Of a stretch of DNA of 64,000 bases, positions 32,438 to 44,744 are shown in pieces; within the stretch, counting starts at the first letter, position 1, and every line of letters begins with the position of its first letter. A program made the translations under genes and the position numbers. A model generated the notes under the pieces. It made no database searches, was not told the origin of the DNA, and worked only from the letters and a program-made list of their open reading frames with translations. The stretch spans positions 206,001 to 270,000 of the forward strand of contig JANTUC010000012.1 of NCBI GenBank assembly GCA_026873275.1. The letters run 5' to 3'. This DNA comes from Pseudopithomyces maydicus (lineage: Eukaryota > Ascomycota > Dothideomycetes > Pleosporales > Didymosphaeriaceae).

Positions 32438-33241
32438 CTACTCATCATCATCGTCATCAGAGTCAGAGTCGGAATCAGAATCATACAAGAAATCGTCTGA
32501 TGAACTCTCATCAGAGTCGTCGTCCTTGGGTGCCACGATCTTCAGTTCGCCGAGAGTCTTGTCTATACTCTGATACTTGTCTTCGCTAAATTCTAGCTGT
32601 TTCCACGCCTTCACCGCCGATCCGTACAGGAACATCCATCGCATGCCTTTGGTCTCGTTCTTGCCCACGCGCTCGTAGTGGGTGCGTTGCAATCCGTGCG
32701 TTTTGAAGAGACTGCCCTGCTCGAGCATGTGGAGAGGCGTTGCGAAACACGGATCCTCGTAGGCACGGCCACTGAATGTCATGCCCAGGAATTTGTTCTG
32801 CATCCTACCATCAGCATCTGCCCTGTTGTGTTTGCCCACGGCTTCTTACCATGCTCTCCGGGCCTTTGACCAGGAAGCAGAAATCCTGGCCGTCAGAGAA
32901 GAACTTGACAACGTAAATCGCTATGAACCGCCTCTTCTCGTCCACCTTGCAAGGAGCATCATCGCCCAACGCAGTGTTGATCAGTGGGCACATGCTCCAC
33001 TCAAACTCGAGCCTCGCCGTCATTTTGTTCTCTTTATCGCAACCACTAACGAAGTCAGTACCGTACCCGCGAGACGGGAACGTGAGGGGCGCTCCTACCT
33101 GTAGAACCAGATTTCTGCGTCCCTATAACGGGCCAGGGGCATGTCCTTGTCTACATAGGCCATGAACTCGGACATACTCCTAATGGTGACGGTGTCCTTG
33201 GTGACGGTGTCCTTGGTGACCTTGTCGGACGGTGCGGCCAT
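32438..33241 (-). CDS. Conserved-looking protein with acidic Asp/Ser tail, function unknown
   Basis: Three exons (33241-33099, 33045-32850, 32797-32438) with 53- and 52-nt introns give 232 residues with all phases consistent. The junctions read EIWFY-SGCDKENKMTARL and KGPESM-NKFLGMTFSG. The N-terminus holds a small duplication (KVTKDTVTKDTVT) caused by a 15-bp DNA repeat. The body is beta-rich with aromatic patches (FIAIYVVKFFSDGQDFCFLV and KGMRWMFLYGSAVKAWKQLE). The C-terminus is an acidic run of about 25 Asp/Ser/Glu. Acidic tails like this occur in nuclear chaperones and RNA-linked proteins, but I recognise no domain. Confidence 0.75.
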
Positions 33242-34576
33242 GATGCTGTCTGATTCTTTATGTCAAGGAGCACACACGGTCAGGCACTGTCCTATCGTGT
33301 TGATGCCACGCAAATCGCCGTGGAGGTTGCGGAGCGGGCGTTTGCGAGGCGGAGGTGAGAGAAGACGTCGACTAAGAGGCAATGAGCATGCTCGCATGCA
33401 CTTTGGGAAGGCATTGACGGGCAGCCAACCTATCCTGCTCCTGCCACAACTACCACAACTATCACCAGAGCGGGTGGCGTGGTCCCAGCAACGCCTGCCT
33501 TCACTTGACGGTAGTTGCCTGATTAGGTATGTTTGCGGTCATGCTCAAAAGAGTTGGTTCTGCAACTGCCGTAGATGGTGCAAAATCCGATATCCACCGT
33601 ATGTTATTTACACGCCCTCACTCCTTGCTCTTTTGGGTAGTCTCATGACTTAATGTCCTCGTTGATTCACGATGTTTGGAATGGCCGAGCTCACACGTCG
33701 AAACCTTCAAGAACACGGCCCGTTTGAGTGTGCGAATTTATCTGGGTGGACCAACTGGGTGGACCAAAGCGTACGCTGGATGGAGGCCATGGAAAGGAAC
33801 CTTAAGGATTTTACACACCGGGCAGCGTGAATACGCCGCCAACCCAATACTGACCCATACTCTTAACGTTGAGTGCCAATTCTTTCCCAAGCATACCGTG
33901 CCACACCATCAGCCACCTTATTCTTGTTTCAATCACCCCATGTAGAAACAGACAGGCCTATACAATACCTCAATCAAGACGCTCGAACATATTGATGAGA
34001 CTGATCGTAAAGTTCCTTATTGTCCATGATCATAGTGCAGACCCCGTTTCTCTTTTCTGGACCTTGTATAGTTTTCTTTTCCTATTTTTTTTTGCGAGCT
34101 TCACCAGAAGGTTTTGCTTCACCCTCACCGCGACTGACCTACAACTAACCGACAACCTCCTCGTCCGCGTATTTCAACGACCACCTTTGTCACCCTGCTT
34201 CCCCAAGTCTACTCGGGACACCGACGGTCGCAATCCAAACGCATTATTGCATACAACCCAGGAATGACGTCGCTGAAGAGCAGCATTCGCTACTTGCGTG
34301 GCTTGGGCAAGGTATGAAGACCGGCGATGATCGCAGACCACGGAACCGTCGTTACATCGAGACGAGAACATTTTAATCACCACAACGACAAGGCTGGCTA
34401 ACCTACATTAGGCACTTCCCGGGTTTGAGATTGCGCGCCAAGCATCAAGGGAGCAAGCTTCTGAGTGGTTCGTTAAAGAGAGACGGACTCCGCCCCAGCG
34501 CAGCCGGCCTGTCAAAAACGATCGGAGCGCATCTACGCACGCTCTACCGAGCGATGACCTGTCCTCCCTCCCCAAC
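33242..34576. other. Bidirectional promoter region between acidic-tailed gene and STAND gene
   Basis: The flanking genes are transcribed away from each other. The region includes a T-rich stretch (34060-34100) and no supported gene. Confidence 0.45.
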
Positions 34577-37220
34577 ATGCCGAAAGTGCTACCCGCAGTG
34601 GGTCTAGCAGCCAGCGCACTGCAGCTCATAGAGTTCGTCGTCAGTGTGTTCCAAAAGGAACATGAAGTCTACCAACCGAGGGCGGGCGCGCGCATTGAGC
34701 ACGAGCATATACTTCGTATTGTAACGCACGAGCTCTACGGGCTAACCGAGAAAATCGAAGAACGCAAGACGCAGCAGTCGAGCACGGAGAAGAGGAGCAG
34801 CAAGTTTGACGATAGTGTTCAGCAACTGGTGAGGCTGAGCGACAAGACGAAGGAGTTCACATTGCAGCTCATCGATGGCTTCGACCAAGCCCGTGAGAAA
34901 TGCTTTGCAGGCGAAACAGCATGGACGGCTCCAAGGGAGGCGCTGCAGCTTGTGTGGGACAAGGGCAATTTCAATATGCATAAGAAACGATTCCAGACGT
35001 TGAGAAAAGAGTTCGATGCAGCATTGCTACGTGTCCTCAAGTACGCTGAAGTTCGCTCACTCAATCTCTACGAAAGCTTACAAACCTCAGGTCTTCCCTT
35101 GATCCAACCTCTGAAAAGGGGCCATCAATCGTTGGATTGTGTGAAACCAAGGCATATCATCAAGAGGCATGGCAGTATAAAGCCATAACTTCAATCACCA
35201 CCAATGACTGGAAAGCGAGGAACAAGAAGCATGTCGAAGAGTTTGGAAAGCTCGTAGATGCTCTAATCGCCGCAGAGGCTGAGGCCCGTTTCCAGGACCT
35301 AGTTTTTCAAAACTTGCATTTCCCCGAACAGGACGACAGGCTCTATAGCATCAGCAAACCGAACGAAGAGAGTTTTCTCTGGCTTTGGGATTCTCAGCGA
35401 GAGGGAAAGGAGAGCTTCCCTGCCTGGCTAGGTGATACGAGTGGTCAAAATGTATTTTGGGTATCAGGTAGGCCGTGCTTCTTATTGAAGGCGGCGATAC
35501 ACTGACTCGAAACGCAGGCAAACCCGGTTCGGGCAAAAGCACGCTCATGAAATACCTCTTCCGCAATGAGGAATTGTTCCCTTTCCTGGAAAAATGGTCA
35601 GGTCATTCGCCTGGCATCTTGACTGGTTTTTTCTTGTGGAACTGTGGTACCAACCTTCAGAAGACGACAATAGGCTTACTGCGCACATTGATCTACGAGG
35701 CCCTACAGGATATGATATTCGGACCGTTGGAAGAAGACCCACGCATTGTTCAGCACATATTTGGAGAACGTTGGAAGCAATTCTCCTCATTCGGAGGTGG
35801 TGTGCATCCATTCAATCTGAGCGAGCTACGCACCGCATTTGATCTGCTACTTTCCGATACCTCAAAGAAGTTTCTTCTCATGATCGATGGACTGGATGAA
35901 CTGGACGACGATCCCACGAATGCGCTGACTGTACTCATCAGCGCATCCAATCGCGAGAACGTCAAGGTGTGCATTTCAAGTCGACCCTCTGTCATCTATC
36001 AGGCAACCTTCAAGGACTGGCCCAGTTTGCAACTCGACAAGTGGACAAATAGAGGAATCCTCCAATACGTTCTATATGCATTCGACCAGAACGACACCAT
36101 GTTCAACATCCCAGCAGAGCAGTCAGATGGCACGGAAGAACGATACGTTGTCAACACACTCGTAGAAAAATCGTCCGGGGTGTTCCTATGGGCATCCTTG
36201 GCCACCGACTTTCTGATTCAAAGCACGAAGGAATCGGATGACGTTGCGACTATCAAACGACGCGTCAATGCCCTACCCGGCGAGCTGGAGGCGCTTCTGA
36301 TATACATGTTTGATAATTTGGAAGCACAGCATTTCTACCACGCCGCTCGACTATTCAGACTGGTCGACGCGCATGGTTATCCCTCGTTGCTTCCGCTGTG
36401 CAGCGCCATGGACGCTGACACGAGATCGGGCATTGAGGCTGAGACACGGGCCTGGACCACTGGCGAAGTGCTTACTCACGCAGAGCGTATGCGCAATATC
36501 CTGGTTTTCAAGTGCAAGAACCTACTTTCAATCTTCGAAGCTGTACCTACCGAAGAGAAGAGAAACTCAGTAGAGATAGCAGATCTCGCACACTACAAAG
36601 TCAACTACGCACATCGATGCATCCGAGATTTTATCCGGACGTACGAAATGAGAAGCCGTATAGCCGAAGCAACAGGATACGAAGAGTTCGTAGAGGATGA
36701 ATATTGGGCGAATGCGCACCTCTGGACATTGAAGACGCTCCAAAAACAAGACGGCAAGCTCCGCATCTGGGACGCACTAGCGGACTGTATCGAGCACGCT
36801 CTCCGCCTCGAAGCCAAGGACAACCGCGTGCGGCTCACCTACCTAGACGAGGTGAACGCCACACTTGCCGACCACCTCGTCAATCCGGAAACCCCGCTCA
36901 CGATCATGGACCTTCCACCCGGCGCTACGGTCCACTCTTTCGGCGACATTGCCGTTTTGCTGAATCTCACAAACTATCTTACGATCAAGGCGCGGTCCGC
37001 TGACAAGAGGGACCTCAAACACGCGATGGACTATGCCAGGGACGTACAGAAGCGACTGGCGGTGGGCGGCGCAGACAAGCTCTTCACCAATCGAAACAGG
37101 CTCAAGGACTCGTACGAAAACGTAGACCCGGATCTCATCTCGCTCCTCGAGTACCACACGAAGAGCTCGCTGAAGCTGGGAAGTCCGAGGGTGACGAAAG
37201 ACATGCCCGAGTGGGTGTAA
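34577..37220 (+). CDS. STAND/NACHT NTPase (fungal NLR-like), no C-terminal repeats
   Basis: Exons 34577-35467 and 35518-37220 (50-nt intron, donor GTAGGC, acceptor GCAG). A 1-nt break lies inside the first, best placed at the G4 run 35118-35121, where one extra G joins PLKRG to PSIVGLCETKAYH. Repaired length is 864 residues. Residues 1-190 look like the helical Helo_like_N domain of STAND proteins (VGLAASALQLIEFVVSVFQK). The NACHT domain has Walker A GKPGSGKST (298-306), FFLWNCGTNLQKTTIGLLRTL, and Walker B KFLLMIDGLDELDDD near 418-428. It is followed by a winged-helix/DUF7791 region with LPGELEALLIYMFDNL and VNYAHRCIRDFIRTYEM. No ankyrin, WD40 or TPR repeats follow, so the sensor part is short or unusual. 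Family role: signal-activated oligomerising switches in non-self recognition and cell death. Confidence 0.87.
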
Positions 37221-39025
37221 GCATGGGAACGGAGCACGAACATTTGCAGGCGTTATTACGGTGATACCATGGTCGTTGTTAGGTGGTCATTATGGGTGGG
37301 GTTGCAGTGTGATTTTGGTGGTCAGCATAACTTCTAGGTTTTTCGTTGGATGTGAGTTGTGGGTAGGGTGCTAGCTAGCGGGTGCACTATGAAGCGGTGC
37401 CGGTTTCTACGGTTCTGGTCAACGAGGGCTAGGATACCGTCGCACGAGCAGCGATTATCTAAAGCAATCGGGGCTGACTCTTTTTCTCTTCATGTGACAG
37501 TCAAGCATATATATGACGGCATATTTATATTCACGGGCCTGTAACTAAACCCTGGCGAGGGCACAATTGATTACCCAAACAGCTTTTAACAAAATAAGTG
37601 CATATCTTTACAAGACTCACGATTTTGGTTTTTGAAATAAAGCTTTGTAGATCAAGTTTACGATACGCTATTCATTTGTACCACGATTGCAACTTCAATT
37701 GTTTTCTAGGCACCCAATGCTCACCTCTCAAGATACCAGAATTCGTGATAAAAGAAGATTAGCCAACAGGCTCGAAGGCGGTTTTAGGGCTGTTTCAGGG
37801 AAAGTAGTTCTACTACAACTTCATTCAATGTATGGATTTCCGGGATTGTATGTTATTAGACAAGCGTAGGTTCTTTACAAGTCGTGTAAGTAAAAAGCAG
37901 TGCTAACAATATGCTTTGGTCCTCAATTAATTCATGTTCTTCTGTTTCACAACCTGATGTTTTTGAGAAGCCAATAAAATGACAAGAATGAGGAACAATA
38001 GCCTGACCAATGCATACGCGTCCAACTGAAGAGCCCCGCGAAGCCACAATTGGAGGACGAGTAGTTTCTCCGTTATTGAGGCTATCTAAAGGAAGTATCG
38101 GAAGGAGCTCGGTTACACAGCAGAAATAATTAGACGAAGGAAATAGTTCATTGAGAAGGAATTGTAGGAATAGTTGTAGTGTAGGTTAAAGGGAAGAGTG
38201 GACAGTCGTGGGAGTGGCAATAGGCCGCGAACGAAACATTTTGCCCAGCCTGTACATTCTAATTACTATGGAAATCACACACTGATGGGTAACTCGTTTA
38301 TTTCTTCTGCTCATAGCGAGGCGCATTTCTGCATTAAAAACGTTACGTTGTGCAATGTACACCATCCTTGAGAATGTGACGTCCAGCCATAAATTTCAAG
38401 CTCATACTGAGAGCAACGCTTTGAAGATTAGGTGGTGTGATGCACCGGAAAGGCATTCGCCTATTCTGTCGTGATAGTCAGGTTCAGGAAGGGGAGACTG
38501 GGGTGATCAGATCGTGGCGATAGCAGCTGAATATCAAACAACACGCAACAACTACATCAGAATATGCGCACTGGAGAGTTCTTGAGATAGGAATAGCTAT
38601 AGGAATGATAAGAGGTTTAGAGTGCGAGCGGGTGAAGAAGTGCAAAACCCGCTATGCGCTTTGCTCCGCAATTACCAAGCGATCAAAGCTCATAAGTACG
38701 TCTCGAACAACAAGATTTCTCCTCAAGCAGTGGAGCTTTAGGACGTAGTAAGTCTCGAATCTAGGGTTGGTCGGTGAAGCACAAGGACATGTAACGCAGG
38801 CGGGTGACCACGACGGGCATCTACACGTAAACCCAGAGCCAGCAAATAGAATTTAGAGTAGCAATTGCTATTTTAATCTACAAAGCAATAATTCTGCCCA
38901 AAGAATAGTCCATAGAAGGAGAAATGAATCGAACTATGTAGTAAAAAAAATGGCAAAAAGAACATGGGACTCCATGTGAAACCCGAATGGTTTTCATTTG
39001 AAATGTGTAATGTGTATGTGTATGT

Positions 39026-39131
39026 GCTGTGAATCGAACTGGCGATACGTACGTTTAAGTCTTGATTGAGAATGTATAACTGGGAACTTTTTTTGTGGTC
39101 TTAAAGTTCTTAACCACTAGGCCATCTCTCC
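39026..39131 (-). pseudogene. tRNA-Leu(AAG)-like pseudogene
   Basis: On the minus strand a tRNA-like 5' half is clear: GGAGAGATGGCCTAGTGGTTAAG as acceptor strand and D arm. It is followed by an anticodon arm GAACT/AGTTC with loop TT-AAG-A and an apparent 9-nt intron. The variable region is then about 40 nt, far too long. The T stem (GCCAG/CACAG around TTCGATT) does not pair, and the 3' acceptor strand complementary to GGAGAGA is absent. The 5' half resembles functional fungal tRNA-Leu. I call it a decayed copy rather than a working gene. Confidence 0.45.
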
Positions 39132-41061
39132 GCGGAGAGGGCCACTGTATTGTTGGAAGGTAGTCAAACTAAGAATTATTTAAGGTCATTACTGGTGATC
39201 AGAAGTTGCAGACACTCGCAGTCGAGCGAATGCGGAAGTCGTGGGGTGCCCAGGTGGTGGTGAGAGACCAACAGACGCGTCCTCAGGTGAGGCAGACGCG
39301 AAGGGCGGGCACAGAGTGCGGGCTGCAGGTCCTCACCAAACAAAAGTTGACCAGGGTCACGCCCACTTCTCCGCTGTCTCGGATGCCAACTGCTAACTGA
39401 AGCAGTACCTTCACAGGACATTGACAACAACCTTCCTACTATATTCACCACACCAAAGGCGGCCAACCCAACAGTGTACAACCTGCAGCACGATACCACC
39501 CCATTATCTGTACCGCAAGCTGGAATAGACCGCTTCTAATGGTTACTCTCTGTCTTCCAGCCGCTTCCTCTCAATATCAGATATCTTTAAGTGTTTCCGA
39601 GGTCTAACTCCTTCCCTTTCGACAAGCACGACGATACCGTCGCGAAAGAGTCTACAACATCCTATTCGGATAAGGGTTTCCATAGATGCTTAAAAAGCTA
39701 TTGACTTGGTCAGCTTTCAGTTCATGATGACGGCAGCCAGCTCACAAACAACAGAGACTGTTACCAAAGCTTCTAGTATAACCTAGGTTTCACCCTGCGC
39801 TATGCCTTTATTCTGCGACAGCTCCTACTAGATTACGAATAGCGTTTTCAGTCTTTTGGTTCTTTATACATCTAGGGAAGCGGCAATGGGGTCCCGGCTA
39901 GGATGTTCAAGGGCTTCTGACGTGGCCAGCTCGACGTGTCACGAATCGCTGACAGCATCGGCACATGGACAGCACATGAAAAGTATGAGAAAGATCCTAG
40001 GTGGACCCTAGGAAGCGGCAACAGACAATGAAGAATTGGTGCCTTCATCAAAGTTATGCTAAAGTCTGGATCACTCCAGAATTCCTACCAGCACCATGGT
40101 CGCGCTACCCAACACCCAGAAGAGATATTCCAAAAGGTAGCTAGTGCGGTCATATTCCCTCATGGCAACTTGAACGACTAGTAGGACAGACCAAAGATGG
40201 TGGCTACACAAATTCACAAAGACACATATGCGCTGCGTTATTGACCCAAGGCGGTTGTTGCAGGTAGAATAGATGACGGGCGACCCACCGACCCACCCAC
40301 TCCGCCGTGCCGCCAAACACGAACCCCAACCTAAGGCTTCCACGACGAACCCAACCCAAGTCAGGGGCTCGAACGCCTCTGCAATCGACGCTTTTCAGAT
40401 ACACTGCCCAAAGCGGCATATTTCGAAGGACCAACGGCGGTCGTCGGGAAACAATTGGTGGCAGGGGCGCGCCGCGGCCTGGAGGGGTGGGTTAGGGACA
40501 AAGTCTGGACTGCAACTGCGTTCGAGGGTTCAGCCAGAAATGCCGCTTTGGGCAGTTTGGCGGCAGCGGCTGGATGGCCGGTCGGCTTCCGACGCAGTTT
40601 GTCGAGGCTCCGGATGACATGGGTATCATATGTACATAATTAAGGGCGAGGCGTTGCGAAAGGCGCAAAAGGTCCAGGCCCGGCCCAGAGCTCTGGGAGT
40701 ACCCATCCTCTGCCGTCGTCTCATCATACTCTCCTTTGTCAACTTGTCATCATCTTCGCGGTTGTTCTGTGCATTTTCCAGCGCTCTATTTCTCCGTCAA
40801 TACATGTGTCGCAATTCATTTCACTATTTAGCTCGTGACGCTGTGGTCTGATTAGCTTGGTCATGACGATAATGGGATTCCTGGATAGAAATGTCATCAG
40901 GCGCGTTTTGATCATAGAGGCAAGTCTGCGAGGTCTTCGTGATCCAGAACGTATCTTTTGCTGGAAATAGGGAATGACGACAGATAATTCGAATCGTGAT
41001 AGGATCAAATGCAGTGCGCGAACCCAACTGGCCTACGTGTTGCTTTTTTAGAGTTGCAACG

Positions 41062-41114
41062 AATCATGCACGCGCTTCTGCAAATCATGCTCGCGCTTCT
41101 ACAAATCAGCTTCG
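41062..41114. repeat. 21-bp tandem repeat, about 2.5 copies
   Basis: AATCATGCACGCGCTTCTGCA is followed by a copy with two changes and then by a partial third copy. Non-coding. Confidence 0.65.
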
Positions 41115-41886
41115 TAAATTTGAATTGATGCAAAGTCCCCATGGAAGGCTGTTTTTTATATTCGTTGCGCAATTTGTATGGGATGCTCGAATTTACGGGA
41201 CGTTAGAAACTAAGTAGTATAGAGAGTCACGAGGAGGTTGGTTCGACCTGACTGCAGAGCGTACAGTATATGTCTTCATCGAGAAACAGACAAGCCAGAC
41301 ATGGTCCACATGGAAGTGAATTGTCCGCCCCATCTCATTTCCAGTCGTACTACTTCCAATGCCTATGACTCTGAGATTCCGTGTTGGTGCAATTGTTCTG
41401 AAGCGAATACCTCACGTACGTAAGCAGAGCTCCAGCTGGGCGATGACGTTTTGTGTTGTTAGTAAGCTGATTTCCGACGATAGGCGCTGCAAGGCGGACA
41501 CAGATACGAAGCAGCTACAAGACAGCCCCCCCAGGGCCAAAGGACCAACCATGGGATCCGATGCGGTCTTGTATGATAGCAATCACTTCTACCTACACGA
41601 ACCCAGCTGTAAGGATAAGCATCACTGGGCACGCCGTGGCATCAATAGATGTCGCGTGGGCTGTCCCACTAACTCCGAATCGACAAGGAACTGTGTGGGG
41701 AATTGGATTGCCCGCACAGCAAGTCGGACGCTAACCCCGTCACCGCCGAGGCACAAGGGCTCACCGAGGCTCTCCCATCCCCGCAGCTATGTTTGTGGCG
41801 CACCCCAGATTCTGCAAACTCCCGTGCTTCCTCGTCTTGCACCCTCCTCCTCCTTGACATATTGCTGAATACACCTTCTCATCATC

Positions 41887-43732
41887 ATGCCTACCAAGTC
41901 GAGCTATCCGGATATCCCCATCCCAGATGTGGATCTCTGGGGATTCCTCTTTGAGCGCAAAGATAAGACCTTCTCAGACGATAAAGGTAGGTAGCACACC
42001 GCTCTGAGCCGCATTGTACGAGCAATCTTGCTGACAATAGCGACCAGTTATCTACGTCGATCCATACACGGGACGTTCCTACACTTACGCCCAAGTCAAG
42101 GCGACAGCGATCGAGTTCGGTCAGGGCCTCAAAGCACTCTGGGATTGGCAAAAGGGCGACGTCCTTGCACTATACACGACAAACTGTATCGATACTCCGG
42201 CGATAACATGGGGGTGTCATTGGGCCGGAGGGGTGCTCAGCCCAGCGAATCCAGCATATACAGTCGACGAGCTTGCCTTCCAGCTGAAGGATTCAGGCGC
42301 AAAGGCCATTGTCACGCAGATGGCGTTTATCGAGAATGCACAGGCAGCGGCGAAGAAGGTCGGCATACCTCTGGACCGCGTCATTGTCATGGGGGATGCG
42401 CGCGATTCGACCTATGCAGTCAAGCACTTCACAAGCATAAGGAAAACTGCGGGCTCGGCGAGGTATCGCAGGACAAAGGCGAAGCCGGACGAGGATCTTG
42501 CATTTTTGGTCTACTCTTCTGGCACGACGGGTCACCCCAAGGGCGTTATGCTGACGCACAGGAACATAGTGTCAAACACGATGATGATTAGGGCAGGAGA
42601 GGCAGGGAAGCTGAGCTCGACGGGCGGACCCAACGGAGATGGTGATAGAATTCTTGCATTTCTGCCGTTCTTCCACATTTATGGTAGGTTCACTTCGGCT
42701 TGAGTCACGCCATGTAGTTGACTGACAAACTCAGGCCTTACCTGTCTCATCCACCAGAGTATGTACTCGGGCATTCAGCTCGTAGTCATGCCGCGTTTCG
42801 ATCTCGACGACTTCTGCAAATTCATACAAGATCTCAAAATCACATTCCTATACGTTGTTCCTCCCATCGTCGTCCTGCTCGGAAAGCACCCCTCTGTTTC
42901 TCAATACGACCTCAGTACAGTCCGCATGATGAATTCGGGCGCCGCACCGTTGACAAAGGAACTCGTGGACACAGTATACGACCGCTTGAAGATCCCGATC
43001 AAGCAGGGTTACGGCCTATCGGAGACAAGCCCGACAACACATACACAGCCTTGGGAAACCTGGAACACACATATTGGCTCCGTCGGTAAGTACTACGTTT
43101 CCCTGTACCCTAATTATGAGAGCACTAGCTAAGAACCTGTGCCCTCTGCTTTAGGCACACTACTTCCCTACCAGGAGGCCAAATACATGTCTCCAGATGA
43201 AAAGGAGCTGCAGGCAGGCGAGGTTGGGGAACTGTGGATTAAGGGTCCGAACGTCTTCAAAGGCTACCTCAACAACCCCGAAGGAACGGCAAACGCCTTG
43301 ACTCCTGATGGCTATTTCAAGACCGGTGATGTTGGCTACCAGGATGCCGATGGGAATTTCTACATCACGGACCGCATCAAGGAGCTTATCAAATACAAAG
43401 GTTTCCAAGTCGCCCCTGCAGAGCTGGAGGGTATCTTGCTTGCGCACCCTTCGATAAACGATGTTGCGGTCATTGGAGTGTATGACAAGGAGGAAGCGAC
43501 AGAATTGCCCAGGGCCTACGTTGTGCCTAAAGAAGGGCTGGGTCGAACAGAAGAGGAGAAGAAGGCGATCGTTGACTGGCTTGGTAAGAGAGTAGCAGGC
43601 CACAAGAGGCTGAGAGGAGGCGTCAAGTGGATGGACGAAATCCCAAAGAGTGCTAGTGGTAAGATATTGAGGCGGGTACTCAAGGTAAAGGCGCAAGAGG
43701 AGGAGGATGGCGGGGTCAAGGCGAAGCTGTAG
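41887..43732 (+). CDS. Peroxisomal 4-coumarate-CoA-ligase-like acyl-CoA synthetase
   Basis: Four exons (41887-41986, 42048-42683, 42735-43085, 43155-43732) with 51-69-nt introns, all in phase 1, encode 554 residues. Motifs of the ANL adenylating superfamily are complete: YSSGTTGHPKG (about 189-199), LPFFHIYG, GYGLSETSPTTH, and YFKTGDVGYQDADGNFYITD. The hinge is DRIKELIKYKGFQVAPAELE and the catalytic lysine lies in PKSASGKILRR near the end. The protein ends in AKL, a PTS1 peroxisomal targeting signal. The reaction is ATP-dependent CoA activation of a carboxylate, passing through an acyl-AMP. The peroxisomal address suggests fatty, aromatic or phenylpropanoid acids destined for beta-oxidation, or a secondary-metabolite precursor. 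Substrate cannot be fixed from sequence. Confidence 0.93.
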
Positions 43733-43908
43733 GTGAGAGAGCAGCTATCATGCATACAGAATTACCTACTTGATATATAAGTGTCTCTCGCTTCCAGCCA
43801 CCGACCACACACTCTCTCCCCACTTGCAGCATCATCTTCTTCGATTGGTAGCGTCTATGCCAATATCTTTGCCAACATTCCACTAAAAAATCCTCAATTT
43901 CAGAGCTC

Positions 43909-44744
43909 ATGGTCAACTCCAAGAAGACGGGGCCAGTGCCCATGTCAGCGAAGAGACCTGTCGACAACGGCGATGACTACGACTCCGACTGCCAAATCAT
44001 TGAAGAGCCAGTACCTCCACGCAAGAAGCCCAAGGTCTCGGCCTCATCTCAAGTCCCGTATGTCATTGCTATGAAGCAAGCTTCTCTTACAGGGACTAAA
44101 CTTATTACAGACCAACGGCCACGCAAAGGCCCGCCTCCACCACGTTTGACCTTTCCGCTTCATACGAGATCAGCGTCAAGCCGCACAAGGATCTGGGAAT
44201 GGTCTTTCCCGCCCGCATGCTGGATATCAACGCCGATATCTTCCGAGGTGAAATGCAGGTCATTATGCACGCCTTCCAGAGCAACCAACCGCTTGAACCT
44301 CATTACCACTATATTGTCATGAAGGCTTCAGCCGTGGGCTCGGGCACCGAGTTCAGCGTCATGGCTTGCGGCGACTCCACGCCCTCGAAGGCCTCCGCCA
44401 ACACGCGTCTGCTGGAGCAGTTCACTAAGGTTTATCCCGGCGCTCTCTCAGATGACAAGCCCGCGTACGTGTGGATGACTACAAAGAAGGGTATCAAGAA
44501 TCCGAAGTTTGCACACTTGCATGCGGTGCGGTACGGGGAGGTTGGGTGTGGGTTTGACGAGGACGGCTGCCTGAGTATGTATGTGACGCAGCTGGTTGAT
44601 GGGGAGAGACAGAGCAATGCGCTTTATGTGCAGAGGGATAGGCTGGAGGAGAAAGCTACGCCGCGTGTAGTGGAGGCAGAGGCGAAAGCTGCTGCTCATA
44701 CAGTGGAGGTGGAGAAACCCGTCAAGGTCGAAAAGGAATATTAA
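43909..44744 (+). CDS. Conserved-type protein of unknown function with N-terminal basic cluster
   Basis: Exons 43909-44057 and 44111-44744 (53-nt intron, donor GTATGT, acceptor ACAG) encode 260 residues. The first 55 residues are polar, with a basic patch PPRKKPKV that resembles a nuclear localisation signal. The body (about 60-220) is a compact alpha/beta sequence with SYEISVKPHKDLGMVFPARM, LEPHYHYIVMKASAVGSGTE and AVRYGEVGCGFDEDGCLSMY. The C-terminus is Lys/Glu/Ala/Val-rich (KPVKVEKEY). No known domain is recognised. It starts 176 bp after the acyl-CoA ligase on the same strand but is probably a separate transcript. Confidence 0.7.

Larger units (their letters stand above)
37221..41886. other. 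4.7-kb AT-rich gene-poor region
   Basis: Between 37.5 and 39.2 kb the sequence is clearly richer in A and T than its neighbours. No frame exceeds about 110 codons until 41.3 kb. I find no transposase, integrase or reverse transcriptase remnant by eye, and no terminal repeats. It contains a decayed tRNA-Leu at 39026-39131 and a 21-bp repeat at 41062. A GC-richer island lies at 40.27-40.65 kb. It may be an old, mutated mobile-element graveyard, but that is not shown. Confidence 0.5.

Noticed and set aside
35091..35163. Intron with GTCTTC donor in the STAND gene
   Set aside because: The donor lacks consensus. One added G at 35118-35121 keeps a continuous open frame instead.
38780..38830. Possible 5S rRNA fragment (GGGTGACCAC-like)
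   Set aside because: Only about ten bases match; the rest of the 5S structure is absent.
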